64,000 nt of DNA from Variovorax sp. S12S4. GTDB lineage: Bacteria > Pseudomonadota > Gammaproteobacteria > Burkholderiales > Burkholderiaceae_C. The notes under the pieces are model-generated. The model was given only the letters and a program-made list of their open reading frames with translations, did not search any database and was not told the DNA's origin. Shown here one piece after another: positions 25,129 through 35,933 of the stretch. The translations under genes and the position numbers were made by a program. Location of the stretch: contig NZ_JALPKR020000002.1 of the NCBI RefSeq assembly GCF_023195515.1, positions 434,001 to 498,000 of the forward strand. Reading direction: 5' to 3'. Each line of letters opens with the position of its first letter. Position 1 is the stretch's first letter.

Positions 25129-26625
25129 ATGGAACGACGCGAACTCCTGCGCCTGCTGGCTTCGGCCAGCGCCCTGCCCCTGCTGGCACCGCTGGCCCGC
25201 GCGGCCGGTACGGACGACTGGCAAGCCCAGTTCGAAGCCGCCGGCACGCCCTGGAAGACCGGCTTCGCCACGCCCCCGGACGACCTCCCGCTGACCCGCG
25301 CCGCGGTGCGCGGACGCTTCCCGGATGCCGTGGCCGGCACGCTGTTTCGCATCGGCCCGGCCGGCCACGACCTTGGCGGCGAGCGCTACCGCCACTGGTT
25401 CGACGGCGACGGCATGGTGCACCGCTTCACGATCGACGGGGCCGACGTGCGGCACCAGGGCCGCTACGTCGCCACGCCCAAGCGCGTGGCCGAGGTGCGG
25501 GCCGGCCGCCGCCTGTTCGAAGCCTTCGGCACCATGCCGCCGGGCGTCGAGCCGCCGACCTCGGCCGACAGCATCAACGTCGCCAATACCAGCGTGCTGC
25601 CGATGCGCGGCGAGGTGCTGGCGCTGTGGGAAGGCGGCTCGGCCACCCGCGTCGACGCGCACACGCTGGACACGCTGGGCCTGAAGACCTGGCGGGCCGA
25701 CCTCGCGGGGATGCCGTTCTCGGCCCATCCCAAGGTCGATCCGGCCGGCACGGTGTGGAACTTCGGCGTGAGTTCCGGCCAGGGCCTGCTGGCGCTGTAC
25801 GAGATTGCGCCCGAAGGCACGCTGCGGCGCGCAGCCGTGGTGCCGCTGGCCGACATGCCGATGGTCCATGACTTCGCCGTGACCGAGCGGCACCTGGTGT
25901 TCCTGATGCCGCCACTGGTGTACGACGCCAAGCGCAAGGAGGCCGGTGCGAGCTTTCTCGATGCCCACGTCTGGCGGCCGGAACTTGGCATGCGCGCGCT
26001 GGTGATCGACAAGCAGAACTGGGAGCGACGCCAGATGCTCACACTGCCGGCCGGCTTCTTGTTCCATGTGGGCAACGCCTGGGAAGAAGACACGCCGCGC
26101 GGCACGCTCATCCACATCGACTACGTGCGTTCAGACAACGCCGATTCTGTGTTCACGACCAACCGCGAAGTGATGCGCGCGCGCCGCGTGAAGAGCACGG
26201 ACCCGCACCTGACCGTCGCCACGCTGAACCTCGGCACGGGCAAGGCCATGCAGAAAACGCTGCCACAGGAAGCCGAGTTTCCGCGCGTCGACCCGCGACG
26301 TGTCGGCCTGCGTCATCGCCAAGTGGTGCACGCAACGCAGATCCGGCCCGACCTGCCAGGCTTCGGCGCTGTCGCGCGCACGGATGTCGAGACCGGTCGC
26401 AGCCAGCGCTTCAGCTACGGGGCGCAGGCCATCGTGGAAGAGCATGTCTTCGTGCCGGACGGCACCAGGCCAGGCTGGGTGCTGGGCACGGTGCTCGATT
26501 TCGGTCGGCAGAAGACCGTGCTGTCGTGCTTCGCGGCCGACCACCTGGCGGCCGGCCCGGTGGCGCAGGCCGCGCTGCCCTACACGCTGCCGCTGGGCCT
26601 GCACGGCGCCTTCGTGCCGGCTTGA
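25129..26625 (+). CDS. Carotenoid oxygenase-family protein (RPE65 superfamily), exported
   Basis: 498 residues, the normal family length. The four iron-ligand His are visible in FSAHPKVD, MVHDFAVTE, FLFHVGNAWEE and the final GLHGAFVPA. The seven-bladed propeller core includes HWFDGDGMVHRF. The N terminus, MERRELLRLLASAS with a following Ala-rich stretch, resembles a twin-arginine leader, which is unusual for this mostly cytosolic family. It should cleave a double bond in a carotenoid, stilbene or lignin-like compound using Fe(II) and O2. It forms a two-gene unit with the secreted DUF2141 protein. The substrate is unknown. Confidence 0.9.
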   Translation: MERRELLRLLASASALPLLAPLARAAGTDDWQAQFEAAGTPWKTGFATPPDDLPLTRAAVRGRFPDAVAGTLFRIGPAGHDLGGERYRHWFDGDGMVHRFTIDGADVRHQGRYVATPKRVAEVRAGRRLFEAFGTMPPGVEPPTSADSINVANTSVLPMRGEVLALWEGGSATRVDAHTLDTLGLKTWRADLAGMPFSAHPKVDPAGTVWNFGVSSGQGLLALYEIAPEGTLRRAAVVPLADMPMVHDFAVTERHLVFLMPPLVYDAKRKEAGASFLDAHVWRPELGMRALVIDKQNWERRQMLTLPAGFLFHVGNAWEEDTPRGTLIHIDYVRSDNADSVFTTNREVMRARRVKSTDPHLTVATLNLGTGKAMQKTLPQEAEFPRVDPRRVGLRHRQVVHATQIRPDLPGFGAVARTDVETGRSQRFSYGAQAIVEEHVFVPDGTRPGWVLGTVLDFGRQKTVLSCFAADHLAAGPVAQAALPYTLPLGLHGAFVPA

Positions 26626-26645
26626 TAGAGAGATGGCGGGCGCGG

Positions 26646-27548
26646 TCAGCCGCCCCACCACCCTTCGGCAAACCGCCCCTGCAGGAAGGCCACGAAGCCC
26701 GACACCTTGCCCGGCACCAGCTTGGGCGAGGGAAAGACGGCGTGGATCTCCTGCTCGGGCAGCTTATGGTCGGCCAGCACTTCGAGCACCTTGCCCGAGG
26801 CCAGCGATTCGCTCGCCACGTAGCGCGGCATGAGCGCAATGCCCAGGCCGTCGCGCGCGGCGGCCAGCACGGCGGAAAGGTTGTTGGAGCGGAAGCGACC
26901 CGAGACGGGCACCGTCACCGGGTCGCCCTTGGGCGTGTGCATGCGCCAGAACTCGTCGCCCACCACGCTGCTGTAGATGAGCGCCACATGCGCGCTCAGG
27001 TCTTGCGCGCGCTTGGGGGTGCCGTGCTTCTTCAGGTAGCCCGGCGCCGCGACCATGGCCCAGGGGTTGGTGCCGAGGTAGCGCGCGCCCAGCGATGAAT
27101 CGGCCAGCTTGCCCATGCGGATGGCCACGTCGATGCCCTGCGCAATCAAGTCCACATAGCGGTCCTCGAAGCTCAGGTCGAGCTGCACCTGCGGATGCCG
27201 ACGCATGTATTCGAGTGCCAGCGGCACCACCACGCGGCGGCCAAAGGCCACCGACGTGCCCACGCGCAAGAGGCCCTGCGCTTGGTTCTGCCGCAGTTGC
27301 ACGATGCTTTCGGCCTCCTCGGCCTCGCGCACGATGTTCTTGCACTTCTCGTAGTAGAGCGCACCCGGTTCGGTGAGGCTCACGCCGCGCGTGTTGCGGT
27401 TGAGCAGCCGCACCTTCAGCCGCGCCTCGGTGGCCGCGACCTGCTTGGTCACGGTGGGCTGCGTGGTGTGGAACTCGAGCGCCGCTTTCGAGAAGCTGCC
27501 AGTCTCCACCACGCGAACGAACATTTCCATTGCCAGTAGTCGATCCAT
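26646..27548 (-). CDS. LysR-type transcriptional regulator
   Basis: 300 residues: N-terminal HTH (MEMFVRVVETGSFSKAALEF, then TTQPTVTKQVAATEARL) and a PBP2-type effector domain (LDLSFEDRYVDLIAQGIDVAIRMG, SNNLSAVLAAARDGLGIALMP). It is divergent from gcl with a 111-base shared promoter region holding a T-N11-A type inverted repeat. It likely activates the glyoxylate operon. The C-terminal WWGG end is complete. Confidence 0.93.
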   Translation of the reverse strand: MDRLLAMEMFVRVVETGSFSKAALEFHTTQPTVTKQVAATEARLKVRLLNRNTRGVSLTEPGALYYEKCKNIVREAEEAESIVQLRQNQAQGLLRVGTSVAFGRRVVVPLALEYMRRHPQVQLDLSFEDRYVDLIAQGIDVAIRMGKLADSSLGARYLGTNPWAMVAAPGYLKKHGTPKRAQDLSAHVALIYSSVVGDEFWRMHTPKGDPVTVPVSGRFRSNNLSAVLAAARDGLGIALMPRYVASESLASGKVLEVLADHKLPEQEIHAVFPSPKLVPGKVSGFVAFLQGRFAEGWWGG

Positions 27549-27566
27549 GGCCGGATGGTAGCCACT

Positions 27567-27583
27567 TATTCCAGGGTGGAATA
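27567..27583. promoter_or_regulatory. LysR-box inverted repeat between lysR and gcl
   Basis: Arms TATTCCA and TGGAATA are separated by GGG; the inner TTCCAGGGTGGAA matches T-N11-A. It lies between the divergent lysR-type gene and gcl, about 77 bases before gcl. Confidence 0.65.
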
Positions 27584-27659
27584 GCTTTTATGGTCCGCAG
27601 CCGTCTTCTTCGAATGGCCCGCGCTTCCTACAGTGGCCTCAACTCAAGGAGACAGTCCC

Positions 27660-29453
<1,794 letters not shown>

Positions 29454-29470
29454 GCACGGAGACACGCACC

Positions 29471-30256
29471 ATGCCCAAGTTTGCAGCCAACCTCACGATG
29501 CTCTTCACCGAGCTGCCGTTCATGCAGCGCTTCGAGGCCGCCGCCAAGGCGGGCTTCGAGGCGGTGGAATACCTGTTCCCCTACCCCTTCGAAAAGAAGG
29601 AGCTCACTGCCGCGCTGCGCGCCAACGGTCTGCAGCAGGTTCTGCACAACCTGCCGGCCGGCGACTGGGACAAGGGCGAGCGCGGCATTGCCTGCCACCC
29701 GGACCGCACCGGCGAATTCCGCGAAGGCATTGCGATGGCCATCGACTACGCCACGGCCCTGGGTTGCCCGCAACTCAATTGCCTGGTCGGCAAGGTGCCG
29801 GCCGGCGTGAGCACCGAGGCCGCGCACAAGACCGTGGTCGAGAACCTACGCCTTGCCGCTAGCGAGCTCGAGGCGGCCGGCCTGCGGCTTTTGATCGAGC
29901 CCATCAATACCTTCGACATTCCGGGCTTCTTTCTCACTCGCACCGACCAGGCGCTGGCGCTGATCGACGAAGTGGGCTCTTCCAACCTGCGGGTGCAATA
30001 CGACATCTATCACGCGCAGCGCATGGAAGGCGAGCTCGGCAGCACGCTGTCGAAGAACCTCGCGCGCATCGGCCACATCCAGCTGGCCGACAACCCGGGC
30101 CGCGGCGAACCGGGCACGGGCGAAATCAACTACCCGTGGCTTTTCAAGCACATCGATTCGATCGGCTACGACGGCTGGATCGGCTGCGAATACAAGCCGC
30201 GCAGCGACACCGTCGACGGTCTGGGCTGGCGGCAGGCCCTGACGCAGCAGAAGTGA
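29471..30256 (+). CDS. hyi: Hydroxypyruvate isomerase
   Basis: 261 residues, TIM-barrel sugar isomerase fold. Glu/Asp metal-site segments appear in LIEPINTFDIPGFFL, VQYDIYHAQRMEG and IGCEYKPRSD. It converts hydroxypyruvate to tartronate semialdehyde reversibly. ATG 29471 is 17 bases after the gcl stop with a GGAG-type Shine-Dalgarno. Length and order match the Gcl/Hyi/GlxR set. Confidence 0.93.
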   Translation: MPKFAANLTMLFTELPFMQRFEAAAKAGFEAVEYLFPYPFEKKELTAALRANGLQQVLHNLPAGDWDKGERGIACHPDRTGEFREGIAMAIDYATALGCPQLNCLVGKVPAGVSTEAAHKTVVENLRLAASELEAAGLRLLIEPINTFDIPGFFLTRTDQALALIDEVGSSNLRVQYDIYHAQRMEGELGSTLSKNLARIGHIQLADNPGRGEPGTGEINYPWLFKHIDSIGYDGWIGCEYKPRSDTVDGLGWRQALTQQK

Positions 30257-30291
30257 ACGAAGAAGACAACAGCATTCAAGGAAACAGAGAC

Positions 30292-31200
30292 ATGTCGCAA
30301 TCGAAAAAAATCGGATTCATCGGCCTCGGCATCATGGGCGCGCCCATGGCGGGCCATCTGCTCGACGCGGGATACCAGCTGTTCGTGAACACCCAGGGCA
30401 ACACGCCCGAGCCTTTCATCTCCAAGGCGACCATCTGCGCCTCGGCCGCGGACGTGGCGCGCCAGGCCGACGTGATCTTCATCATGGTGCCCGACACGCC
30501 CGACGTAGAGAAAGTGCTTTTCGGCGAGCCGGGCACGCTGGGCGTGGCCGAAGGCCTGAAGGACTCGCGCGGCAAGATCGTGGTCGATTGCAGCTCCATC
30601 GATCCGATTGCCACCAAGGGCTTTGCCAAGCGCATCCTCGCGCTCGGCTGCGGCTATATCGACGCGCCGGTTTCCGGCGGCGAAGTGGGCGCCAAAGCCG
30701 CGAGCCTCACCATCATGTGCGGCGGCGACGAAGGCACCTTCGGCCAGGTGCGGCCGCTGCTCGAGAAGATGGGCAAGAACGTCACGCTGGTCGGCAACGT
30801 GGGCGACGGACAGGTCTGCAAAGTGGCCAACCAGATCATCGTGGCACTGAACATCGCGGCGGTGGGCGAGGCCCTGCTGTTCGCATCCAAGGCAGGCGCC
30901 GATCCGGCCAAGGTGCGCCAGGCGCTGATGGGCGGCTTCGCGAGCTCGCGCATCCTTGAGGTGCATGGCGAACGCATGATCAAGCGCACCTTTGCGCCGG
31001 GTTTTCGCATCTCGCTGCACCAGAAGGATCTGAACCTGGCGCTGCAAAGCGCACGGGCCCTGGGCGTGGCGCTGCCGCAGACGGCGGGCGCGGCGCAGCT
31101 GATGAACGCGTGCGCCGCATTGGGCCATGGGCAACAAGACCACTCGGCACTGGTGCGCGCGCTCGAAGCGCTCGCCCAGCACACCGTTACGCCGGACTGA
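30292..31200 (+). CDS. glxR: Tartronate semialdehyde (2-hydroxy-3-oxopropionate) reductase
   Basis: 302-residue beta-hydroxyacid dehydrogenase. The N-terminal Rossmann motif is KKIGFIGLGIMGAPMAGHLL; the substrate loop is DAPVSGGEVGAKAASLTIM; catalytic Lys is in CKVANQIIVALNI. It reduces tartronate semialdehyde to glycerate with NAD(P)H and is the third gene of the glyoxylate operon, 36 bases after hyi. The stop codon is embedded in a hairpin shared with the convergent flavoprotein gene. Confidence 0.94.
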   Translation: MSQSKKIGFIGLGIMGAPMAGHLLDAGYQLFVNTQGNTPEPFISKATICASAADVARQADVIFIMVPDTPDVEKVLFGEPGTLGVAEGLKDSRGKIVVDCSSIDPIATKGFAKRILALGCGYIDAPVSGGEVGAKAASLTIMCGGDEGTFGQVRPLLEKMGKNVTLVGNVGDGQVCKVANQIIVALNIAAVGEALLFASKAGADPAKVRQALMGGFASSRILEVHGERMIKRTFAPGFRISLHQKDLNLALQSARALGVALPQTAGAAQLMNACAALGHGQQDHSALVRALEALAQHTVTPD

Positions 31201-31213
31201 GCCTGCGGCTCAG
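31197..31213. terminator. Hairpin overlapping both convergent stop codons
   Basis: Arms CTGAGCC and GGCTCAG with a 3-base loop cover the glxR TGA and the stop of the opposite gene. There is no strong T-run. Its role as a bidirectional terminator is a guess. Confidence 0.4.
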
Positions 31214-32550
31214 GTCTTTGCAGCCTCTAGGGATTCCTTGAGGTTGCGCCGGCGCCAGGCCCAGGTCTTGATGGCCTGCGGCAGGATGCCGACGCACGAC
31301 GCGTAGTACGTCACCTTGAAGCCCCAGAAGCGCGGGCCGATGGGCGTGTTGCGGAACAGGTCGCCCGCGAGGATGGACAGCAGCGCCTCCTGCATGCGCC
31401 AGATGTTGCGCGGCGCCATGAACAGCCGGCGAATCGCGGGCGAAGTGATGCGGTAGATGAACCACGAGAACATCTTCGGTCCGTGCTTCATCACCTTCTC
31501 GTAGTGGCGGAAGGCCTTTTCGGCTTCTTTCGCCTCGCCCTTGAGCCACAGGTCGGCCGCCTTGGCGGCCTCGAAACCGCTGTTCATCGCCAGGTACACG
31601 CCCGAAGAGAACATCGGGTCGACAAAAGCATAAGCGTCGCCCACCATCATGAAGCGATCGCCGCGGCAGAACTTGGAGTCGTAGGCGTAGTTGCCGGTGG
31701 TGGTGGCGCCTTCCATCAGCGTGGCGTTCTTCAGGCGTGCGGCCAGCTTGGGTGCGAGCGCGATGGTTTCCATCAGGAATTCTTCGAGCGACTTGCCTTG
31801 GCGGCGCTTGAAGTACGCGGGCGAGGCCACGGCGCCGACGCTCACGGTGCCGTCCTTCAGCGGGATGTACCAGAACCAGCCGTGGTCGAACCAGAAGAGC
31901 GAGATATTGCCCTCGAAGCGGCCCGGGCGGCGTTCCGCATTAGCAAAGTGTCCGTAGAGCGCCGCGCTCGCATGCTTGCGGTTGCGCTGCTTGGCGTCGA
32001 ACTGGCTCGACAGCAGCGTGTCGCGGCCGCTGGCATCGATGACGAAGCGCGGGCGCCACTGGGTCTCGGTGCCGTCGTCGGCCTTGACCTTCACCAGCGC
32101 GCGGTTGTCGGCCGTGCCCTTGCCGGCGTCCATATCGACACCTGTCACGCGCTGGCCTTCGAAGGTGCGTGCACCAAGCTTGCCGGCATGGCGGAACAGC
32201 AGTTCGTCGAACTCGGAGCGGCGCACGTGCACGGCATACGGAAAGCTCTTGTCCATGGCCTCGCCGAAGTCGAAGTGGCTCGAGTGGTCGTGCCAAGGCG
32301 AGACAAACTCGGCGCCGTGCTTCTTGATGCCGATGGCTTCGACCTCGGTGCGCACGCCCAGCCGGTCGAAAAGCGGCATGTTCATGGGCAGCAGCGACTC
32401 GCCGATGTGAAAGCGCGGGTGCTGCGCCTTCTCGATCAGCACCACATCGTGCCCCTTGTCCGCAAGCAGCGCCGCCACGGTCGAGCCCGAAGGCCCGCCG
32501 CCGATGACCACGACGTCGGGGTCGGTGGTGGTGAAAGCTCCGGGTGTCAT
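31210..32550 (-). CDS. Flavin-dependent halogenase-like FAD monooxygenase
   Basis: 446 residues. The N-terminal GxGxxG appears as VVVIGGGPSGSTVAALLADKG, followed by HIGESLLPMNMP, then the DxG FAD site near VGDAYAFVDPMFSSGVYLA. A WxWxIP pattern (WFWYIP, about residue 215) matches the flavin-dependent halogenase signature. Related geranylgeranyl-reductase-type enzymes share the same fold but usually lack this exact motif. Predicted chemistry is FADH2/O2-dependent halogenation or hydroxylation of an aromatic ring. It is convergent with glxR, with no tailoring genes or flavin reductase beside it. ATG 32550 was chosen; the extension to 32613 is Arg/Gln-rich and unlike the family. Confidence 0.8.
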   Translation of the reverse strand: MTPGAFTTTDPDVVVIGGGPSGSTVAALLADKGHDVVLIEKAQHPRFHIGESLLPMNMPLFDRLGVRTEVEAIGIKKHGAEFVSPWHDHSSHFDFGEAMDKSFPYAVHVRRSEFDELLFRHAGKLGARTFEGQRVTGVDMDAGKGTADNRALVKVKADDGTETQWRPRFVIDASGRDTLLSSQFDAKQRNRKHASAALYGHFANAERRPGRFEGNISLFWFDHGWFWYIPLKDGTVSVGAVASPAYFKRRQGKSLEEFLMETIALAPKLAARLKNATLMEGATTTGNYAYDSKFCRGDRFMMVGDAYAFVDPMFSSGVYLAMNSGFEAAKAADLWLKGEAKEAEKAFRHYEKVMKHGPKMFSWFIYRITSPAIRRLFMAPRNIWRMQEALLSILAGDLFRNTPIGPRFWGFKVTYYASCVGILPQAIKTWAWRRRNLKESLEAAKT

Positions 32551-32791
32551 GCGCTGCCCTCTTCGTTGTCTTTGTGTGTCTTGATTGACGATGGCCGGCG
32601 GCCTTGGCTGCACGGCTCTGCATTGCCTTGTTTAACCTTGGTTGCCCTTGGCCAACACTTTCGGAGTTTAGCGAACCAGCGCTTCGGTTCCGCGCAGGCT
32701 ATAGGGTCAGGCGTTTTCGGCATTTCCCCTTTGGGAACAAGCCATGCTTTTGCGGTAGCCTCATTGCCCGTCAGAAACAAGGAGACATTTC

Positions 32792-35095
32792 ATGGCTGCA
32801 CCCCTCTCCCCCGCAGAAGAAGCTCTTCGCGATGCAGCGCGCGAATACCACCGCTCGCCCGTCAAGGGCAAGATTTCGGTCACGCCGACCAAGCCGCTCC
32901 TGAACCAGCGCGACCTGTCCCTGGCCTATTCGCCCGGCGTGGCCTACCCCTGCCTCGACATCGCGGCCGACCCGTCGCTGGCGGCCGACTTCACCGCGCG
33001 CGGCAACCTGGTGGGCGTGGTCACCAACGGCACGGCGGTGCTGGGCCTGGGCAACATCGGCCCGCTGGCCGCCAAGCCGGTCATGGAGGGCAAGGGCTGC
33101 CTGTTCAAGAAATTCGCCGGCATCGACGTGTTCGACATCGAACTTGCCGAGACCGACCCCGACAAGCTGGTCGACATCATCGCGGCGCTGGAGCCCACGC
33201 TGGGCGGCATCAACCTCGAGGACATCAAGGCGCCCGAGTGCTTCTACATCGAGAAGAAGCTGCGCGAGCGCATGAACATTCCGGTGTTCCATGACGACCA
33301 GCACGGCACGGCCATCATCTCGGCCGCGGCGCTGATCAACGGGCTCGAACTGGTCGGCAAGAAGATCGAGGACGTGAAGATTGCCGTCTCGGGCGCCGGC
33401 GCGGCCGCCATTGCCTGCCTCGACGTGATGGTGGGCCTGGGCGCCAAGCCCGCCAACATCTACGCCTGCGACTCCAAGGGCCTGATCTACATGGGCCGCG
33501 CGGGCGGCTTCGACGACTCCAAGGCGCGCTACGCGCAGAAGGACACCGGCGCCCGCACCCTGGCCGACGTGGTGAAGGACGCCGATGTGTTCCTCGGCTG
33601 CTCGGCCCCGGGCGTGATGAGCGCCGACATGGTGAAGACCATGGGCACGCAGCCGATCATCCTGGCGCTGGCCAACCCCGAGCCCGAGATCCGGCCCGAA
33701 CTTGCCAAGGCCGTGCGGCCCGACTGCATCATTGCCACCGGCCGTTCCGACTACCCGAACCAGGTGAACAACGTGCTGTGCTTCCCGTACATCTTCCGCG
33801 GCGCGCTCGACTGCGGCGCCAGCAAGATCACGGAAGAAATGAAGCTGGCCTGCGTGCGCGAGATCGCCGAGCTCACCAAGGCCGACATCAGCGAAGAGGT
33901 GGCCACCGCCTATGCGGGCCAGGAGCTGTCTTTCGGGCCCGACTACATCATTCCCAAGCCCTTCGATTCGCGGCTCATCCTGCGCATTGCGCCGGCCGTG
34001 GCCAAGGCGGCGCACGCATCCGGCGTGGCCGCGCGGCCCATCGAAGACATGGACGCCTACCGCCAGCACCTGACGCGCTTCGTCTACCAGACCGGCATGT
34101 TCATGCGCCCGGTGTTCAGCGCCGCCAAGATCGCGGCCGCCAAGCGCGTGGCCTATGCCGAAGGCGAAGACGAGCGCGTGCTGCGCGCGGCCCAGCTGGC
34201 CGTGGACGAAGGCCTGGCCCAACCCATCCTGATCGGCCGCCCCGCGGTGATCGAGGCGCGCATCAAGAAGGCCGGCCTGCACATCCGTGTGGGCACCGAC
34301 GTGGAAATTGTCGACCCCGAAGACGACCCGCGCTTTCGCATCTACTGGGAGAGCTTTCACAAGCTCATGGGCCGCCGCGGCGTAACGCCCGAGGCCGCCA
34401 AGACCATGGTGCGCCGCTCCAACACCATCATTGCGGCGCTGATGCTGCACCTGGGCGATGCCGACGCCATGATCTGCGGGCTGGTGGGGCGCTTTGACGT
34501 GCACCTGGAGCACATCCGCAACCTCATTGGCCTGAAGCGCGGCGCACCGGGCTTTGCCACGCTGAACGCACTCACGCTCGAAAAGCGCACGGTGTTCATC
34601 ACCGACACCAACGTGAACGAGGACCCGAGCGCCGAACTGCTTGCCAGCATCGCGATGATGGCGGCCGAAGAGGTGCGCCGCTTCGGGCTGCCGCCGAAGG
34701 TGGCCTTTCTTTCGCACTCGAACTACGGCACCTCGAGCCGCGGCTCGGCACGCAAGATGCGGTTGGCGCGCGACCTGTTCGCGCAGATGGCGCCCGACAT
34801 CGAATGCGACGGCGAAATGCACGGCGACTCCGCACTGTCCGAAGAAGTGCGCCGCATCGCGCTGCCCGAGACCACGCTCACCGGCGAAGCCAACCTGCTG
34901 GTGTGCCCGAACCTGGACTCCGCCCACATCCTCTACAACGTGCTGAAGATGACGGGCGCCAATGGCATCACGGTCGGCCCCATCCTGCTGGGCGCCTCGG
35001 GCTCGGCGCATGTGCTCACACCTTCGTCGACGGTGCGGCGCGTGGTCAACATGACGGCACTGGCGGTGGCGAATGCGACGACCGCGCTGAAGTAA
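32792..35095 (+). CDS. maeB: NADP-dependent malic enzyme with C-terminal phosphotransacetylase-like domain
   Basis: 767 residues, the usual size of the MaeB hybrid. The malic domain has [27 protein letters not shown] and the NADP motif [16 protein letters not shown]. From about residue 430, a phosphotransacetylase-like domain has [21 protein letters not shown] and ends in [15 protein letters not shown]. It decarboxylates malate to pyruvate with NADP; the PTA part is typically an allosteric acetyl-CoA sensor. ATG 32792 follows CAAGGAGAC. A strong terminator follows. Confidence 0.95.
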   Translation: MAAPLSPAEEALRDAAREYHRSPVKGKISVTPTKPLLNQRDLSLAYSPGVAYPCLDIAADPSLAADFTARGNLVGVVTNGTAVLGLGNIGPLAAKPVMEGKGCLFKKFAGIDVFDIELAETDPDKLVDIIAALEPTLGGINLEDIKAPECFYIEKKLRERMNIPVFHDDQHGTAIISAAALINGLELVGKKIEDVKIAVSGAGAAAIACLDVMVGLGAKPANIYACDSKGLIYMGRAGGFDDSKARYAQKDTGARTLADVVKDADVFLGCSAPGVMSADMVKTMGTQPIILALANPEPEIRPELAKAVRPDCIIATGRSDYPNQVNNVLCFPYIFRGALDCGASKITEEMKLACVREIAELTKADISEEVATAYAGQELSFGPDYIIPKPFDSRLILRIAPAVAKAAHASGVAARPIEDMDAYRQHLTRFVYQTGMFMRPVFSAAKIAAAKRVAYAEGEDERVLRAAQLAVDEGLAQPILIGRPAVIEARIKKAGLHIRVGTDVEIVDPEDDPRFRIYWESFHKLMGRRGVTPEAAKTMVRRSNTIIAALMLHLGDADAMICGLVGRFDVHLEHIRNLIGLKRGAPGFATLNALTLEKRTVFITDTNVNEDPSAELLASIAMMAAEEVRRFGLPPKVAFLSHSNYGTSSRGSARKMRLARDLFAQMAPDIECDGEMHGDSALSEEVRRIALPETTLTGEANLLVCPNLDSAHILYNVLKMTGANGITVGPILLGASGSAHVLTPSSTVRRVVNMTALAVANATTALK

Positions 35096-35119
35096 CAGGC
35101 CCCGCCTTCACCAAACCGA

Positions 35120-35151
35120 CGCCCCGCTGCAGCACGCAGCGGGGCGTTTTT
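35120..35151 (+). terminator. Rho-independent terminator after maeB
   Basis: Perfect 11-bp arms CGCCCCGCTGC and GCAGCGGGGCG with a 5-base loop are followed by TTTTT, 25 bases after the maeB stop. Confidence 0.9.
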
Positions 35152-35218
35152 CATTGCGGCGCGGTACGTCGCATGCACCGTTTCCGCCCGCTCATCATTT
35201 TTTCGGCTGGCATGCAAT

Positions 35219-35252
35219 CTGCTAATACCCTGAGCAGATATTCCAAATATCT
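35219..35252. promoter_or_regulatory. Overlapping inverted repeats before the TRAP operon
   Basis: CTGCT-N9-AGCAG overlaps AGATAT-N5-ATATCT, followed by an AT-rich run to about 35270, in an otherwise GC-rich region. It is a likely promoter/operator zone for the TRAP genes. Confidence 0.45.
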
Positions 35253-35317
35253 TATTAATATATTTAAAACCTCGGCTTCTGGCCCTTCTTCAACCTTCAC
35301 CTCTTTTCCCTTCTCAC

Positions 35318-35932
35318 ATGGAAGAACACGCCTTGGAACGCGGGGGCTTTTCCCGCCGGGTGCTCGATGCGTCCGACTTCGTCCTGCGCTGGGAGCGCCG
35401 CCTGCTTTCCGGGCTGATGGGCCTGCTCATGGTGCTGGTGCTGCTGAACGTGGTCACGCGCTACAGCGGCGTGCCCCTTTATTGGGTGGACGAGGCCTCG
35501 GTGTACTGCGTGGTGTGGCTCACCTTCATCGGAGCCTCGGCAATGACGCGGCTGCGGCTGGACTTTGCAGTGACGCTGCTCACCGACAAGCTCGGCGAAA
35601 AAGCGGTGCGCATTGCCAAGGCCGCCGCTTCGGGCGGCGTGCTGCTGCTCGGCCTTGCGCTGCTGGCCATGTGCTGGCTCTACATGGACCCGGTGGGCAT
35701 CGTGCGCCATGGCTTCGATGCCAAGGAATACGCGGCCGAGTCCTTCAACTTTCTTTATACCGAGCGCACGCAAACGCTCAACTGGTCGGCCTGGGCCGTC
35801 CAGCTGATCCTGCCGGTCTTCTCGGCCACGCTCAGCCTGCATGCGCTGTCCAACCTGCTCGAAGACCTTGGCCTGCAGCCCCGGCGCACGCACGCCGAGT
35901 TCCATGTGACCAACGCGGACGCGGTGAACTGA
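35318..35932 (+). CDS. dctQ: TRAP transporter small permease (DctQ)
   Basis: 204 residues with four membrane helices in DctQ order: LLSGLMGLLMVLVLLNVVTRY, then VDEASVYCVVWLTFIGASAM with a conserved Trp, a central helix LLLGLALLAMCWLYM and a C-terminal LILPVFSATLSLHAL. It forms the small subunit that joins DctM in a TRAP carboxylate importer. The first ATG 35318 (MEEHALERGG) is preceded by an AT-rich promoter. Order Q-M-P is complete downstream. Confidence 0.88.
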   Translation: MEEHALERGGFSRRVLDASDFVLRWERRLLSGLMGLLMVLVLLNVVTRYSGVPLYWVDEASVYCVVWLTFIGASAMTRLRLDFAVTLLTDKLGEKAVRIAKAAASGGVLLLGLALLAMCWLYMDPVGIVRHGFDAKEYAAESFNFLYTERTQTLNWSAWAVQLILPVFSATLSLHALSNLLEDLGLQPRRTHAEFHVTNADAVN

Positions 35933-35933
35933 C

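Noticed and set aside
23421..25352. 643-residue minus-strand open frame
   Set aside because: It spans two unrelated plus-strand genes and an intergenic region; composition is typical of a shadow.
32771..35011. 746-residue minus-strand open frame over maeB
   Set aside because: It mirrors maeB in an antisense frame and shows no motif.
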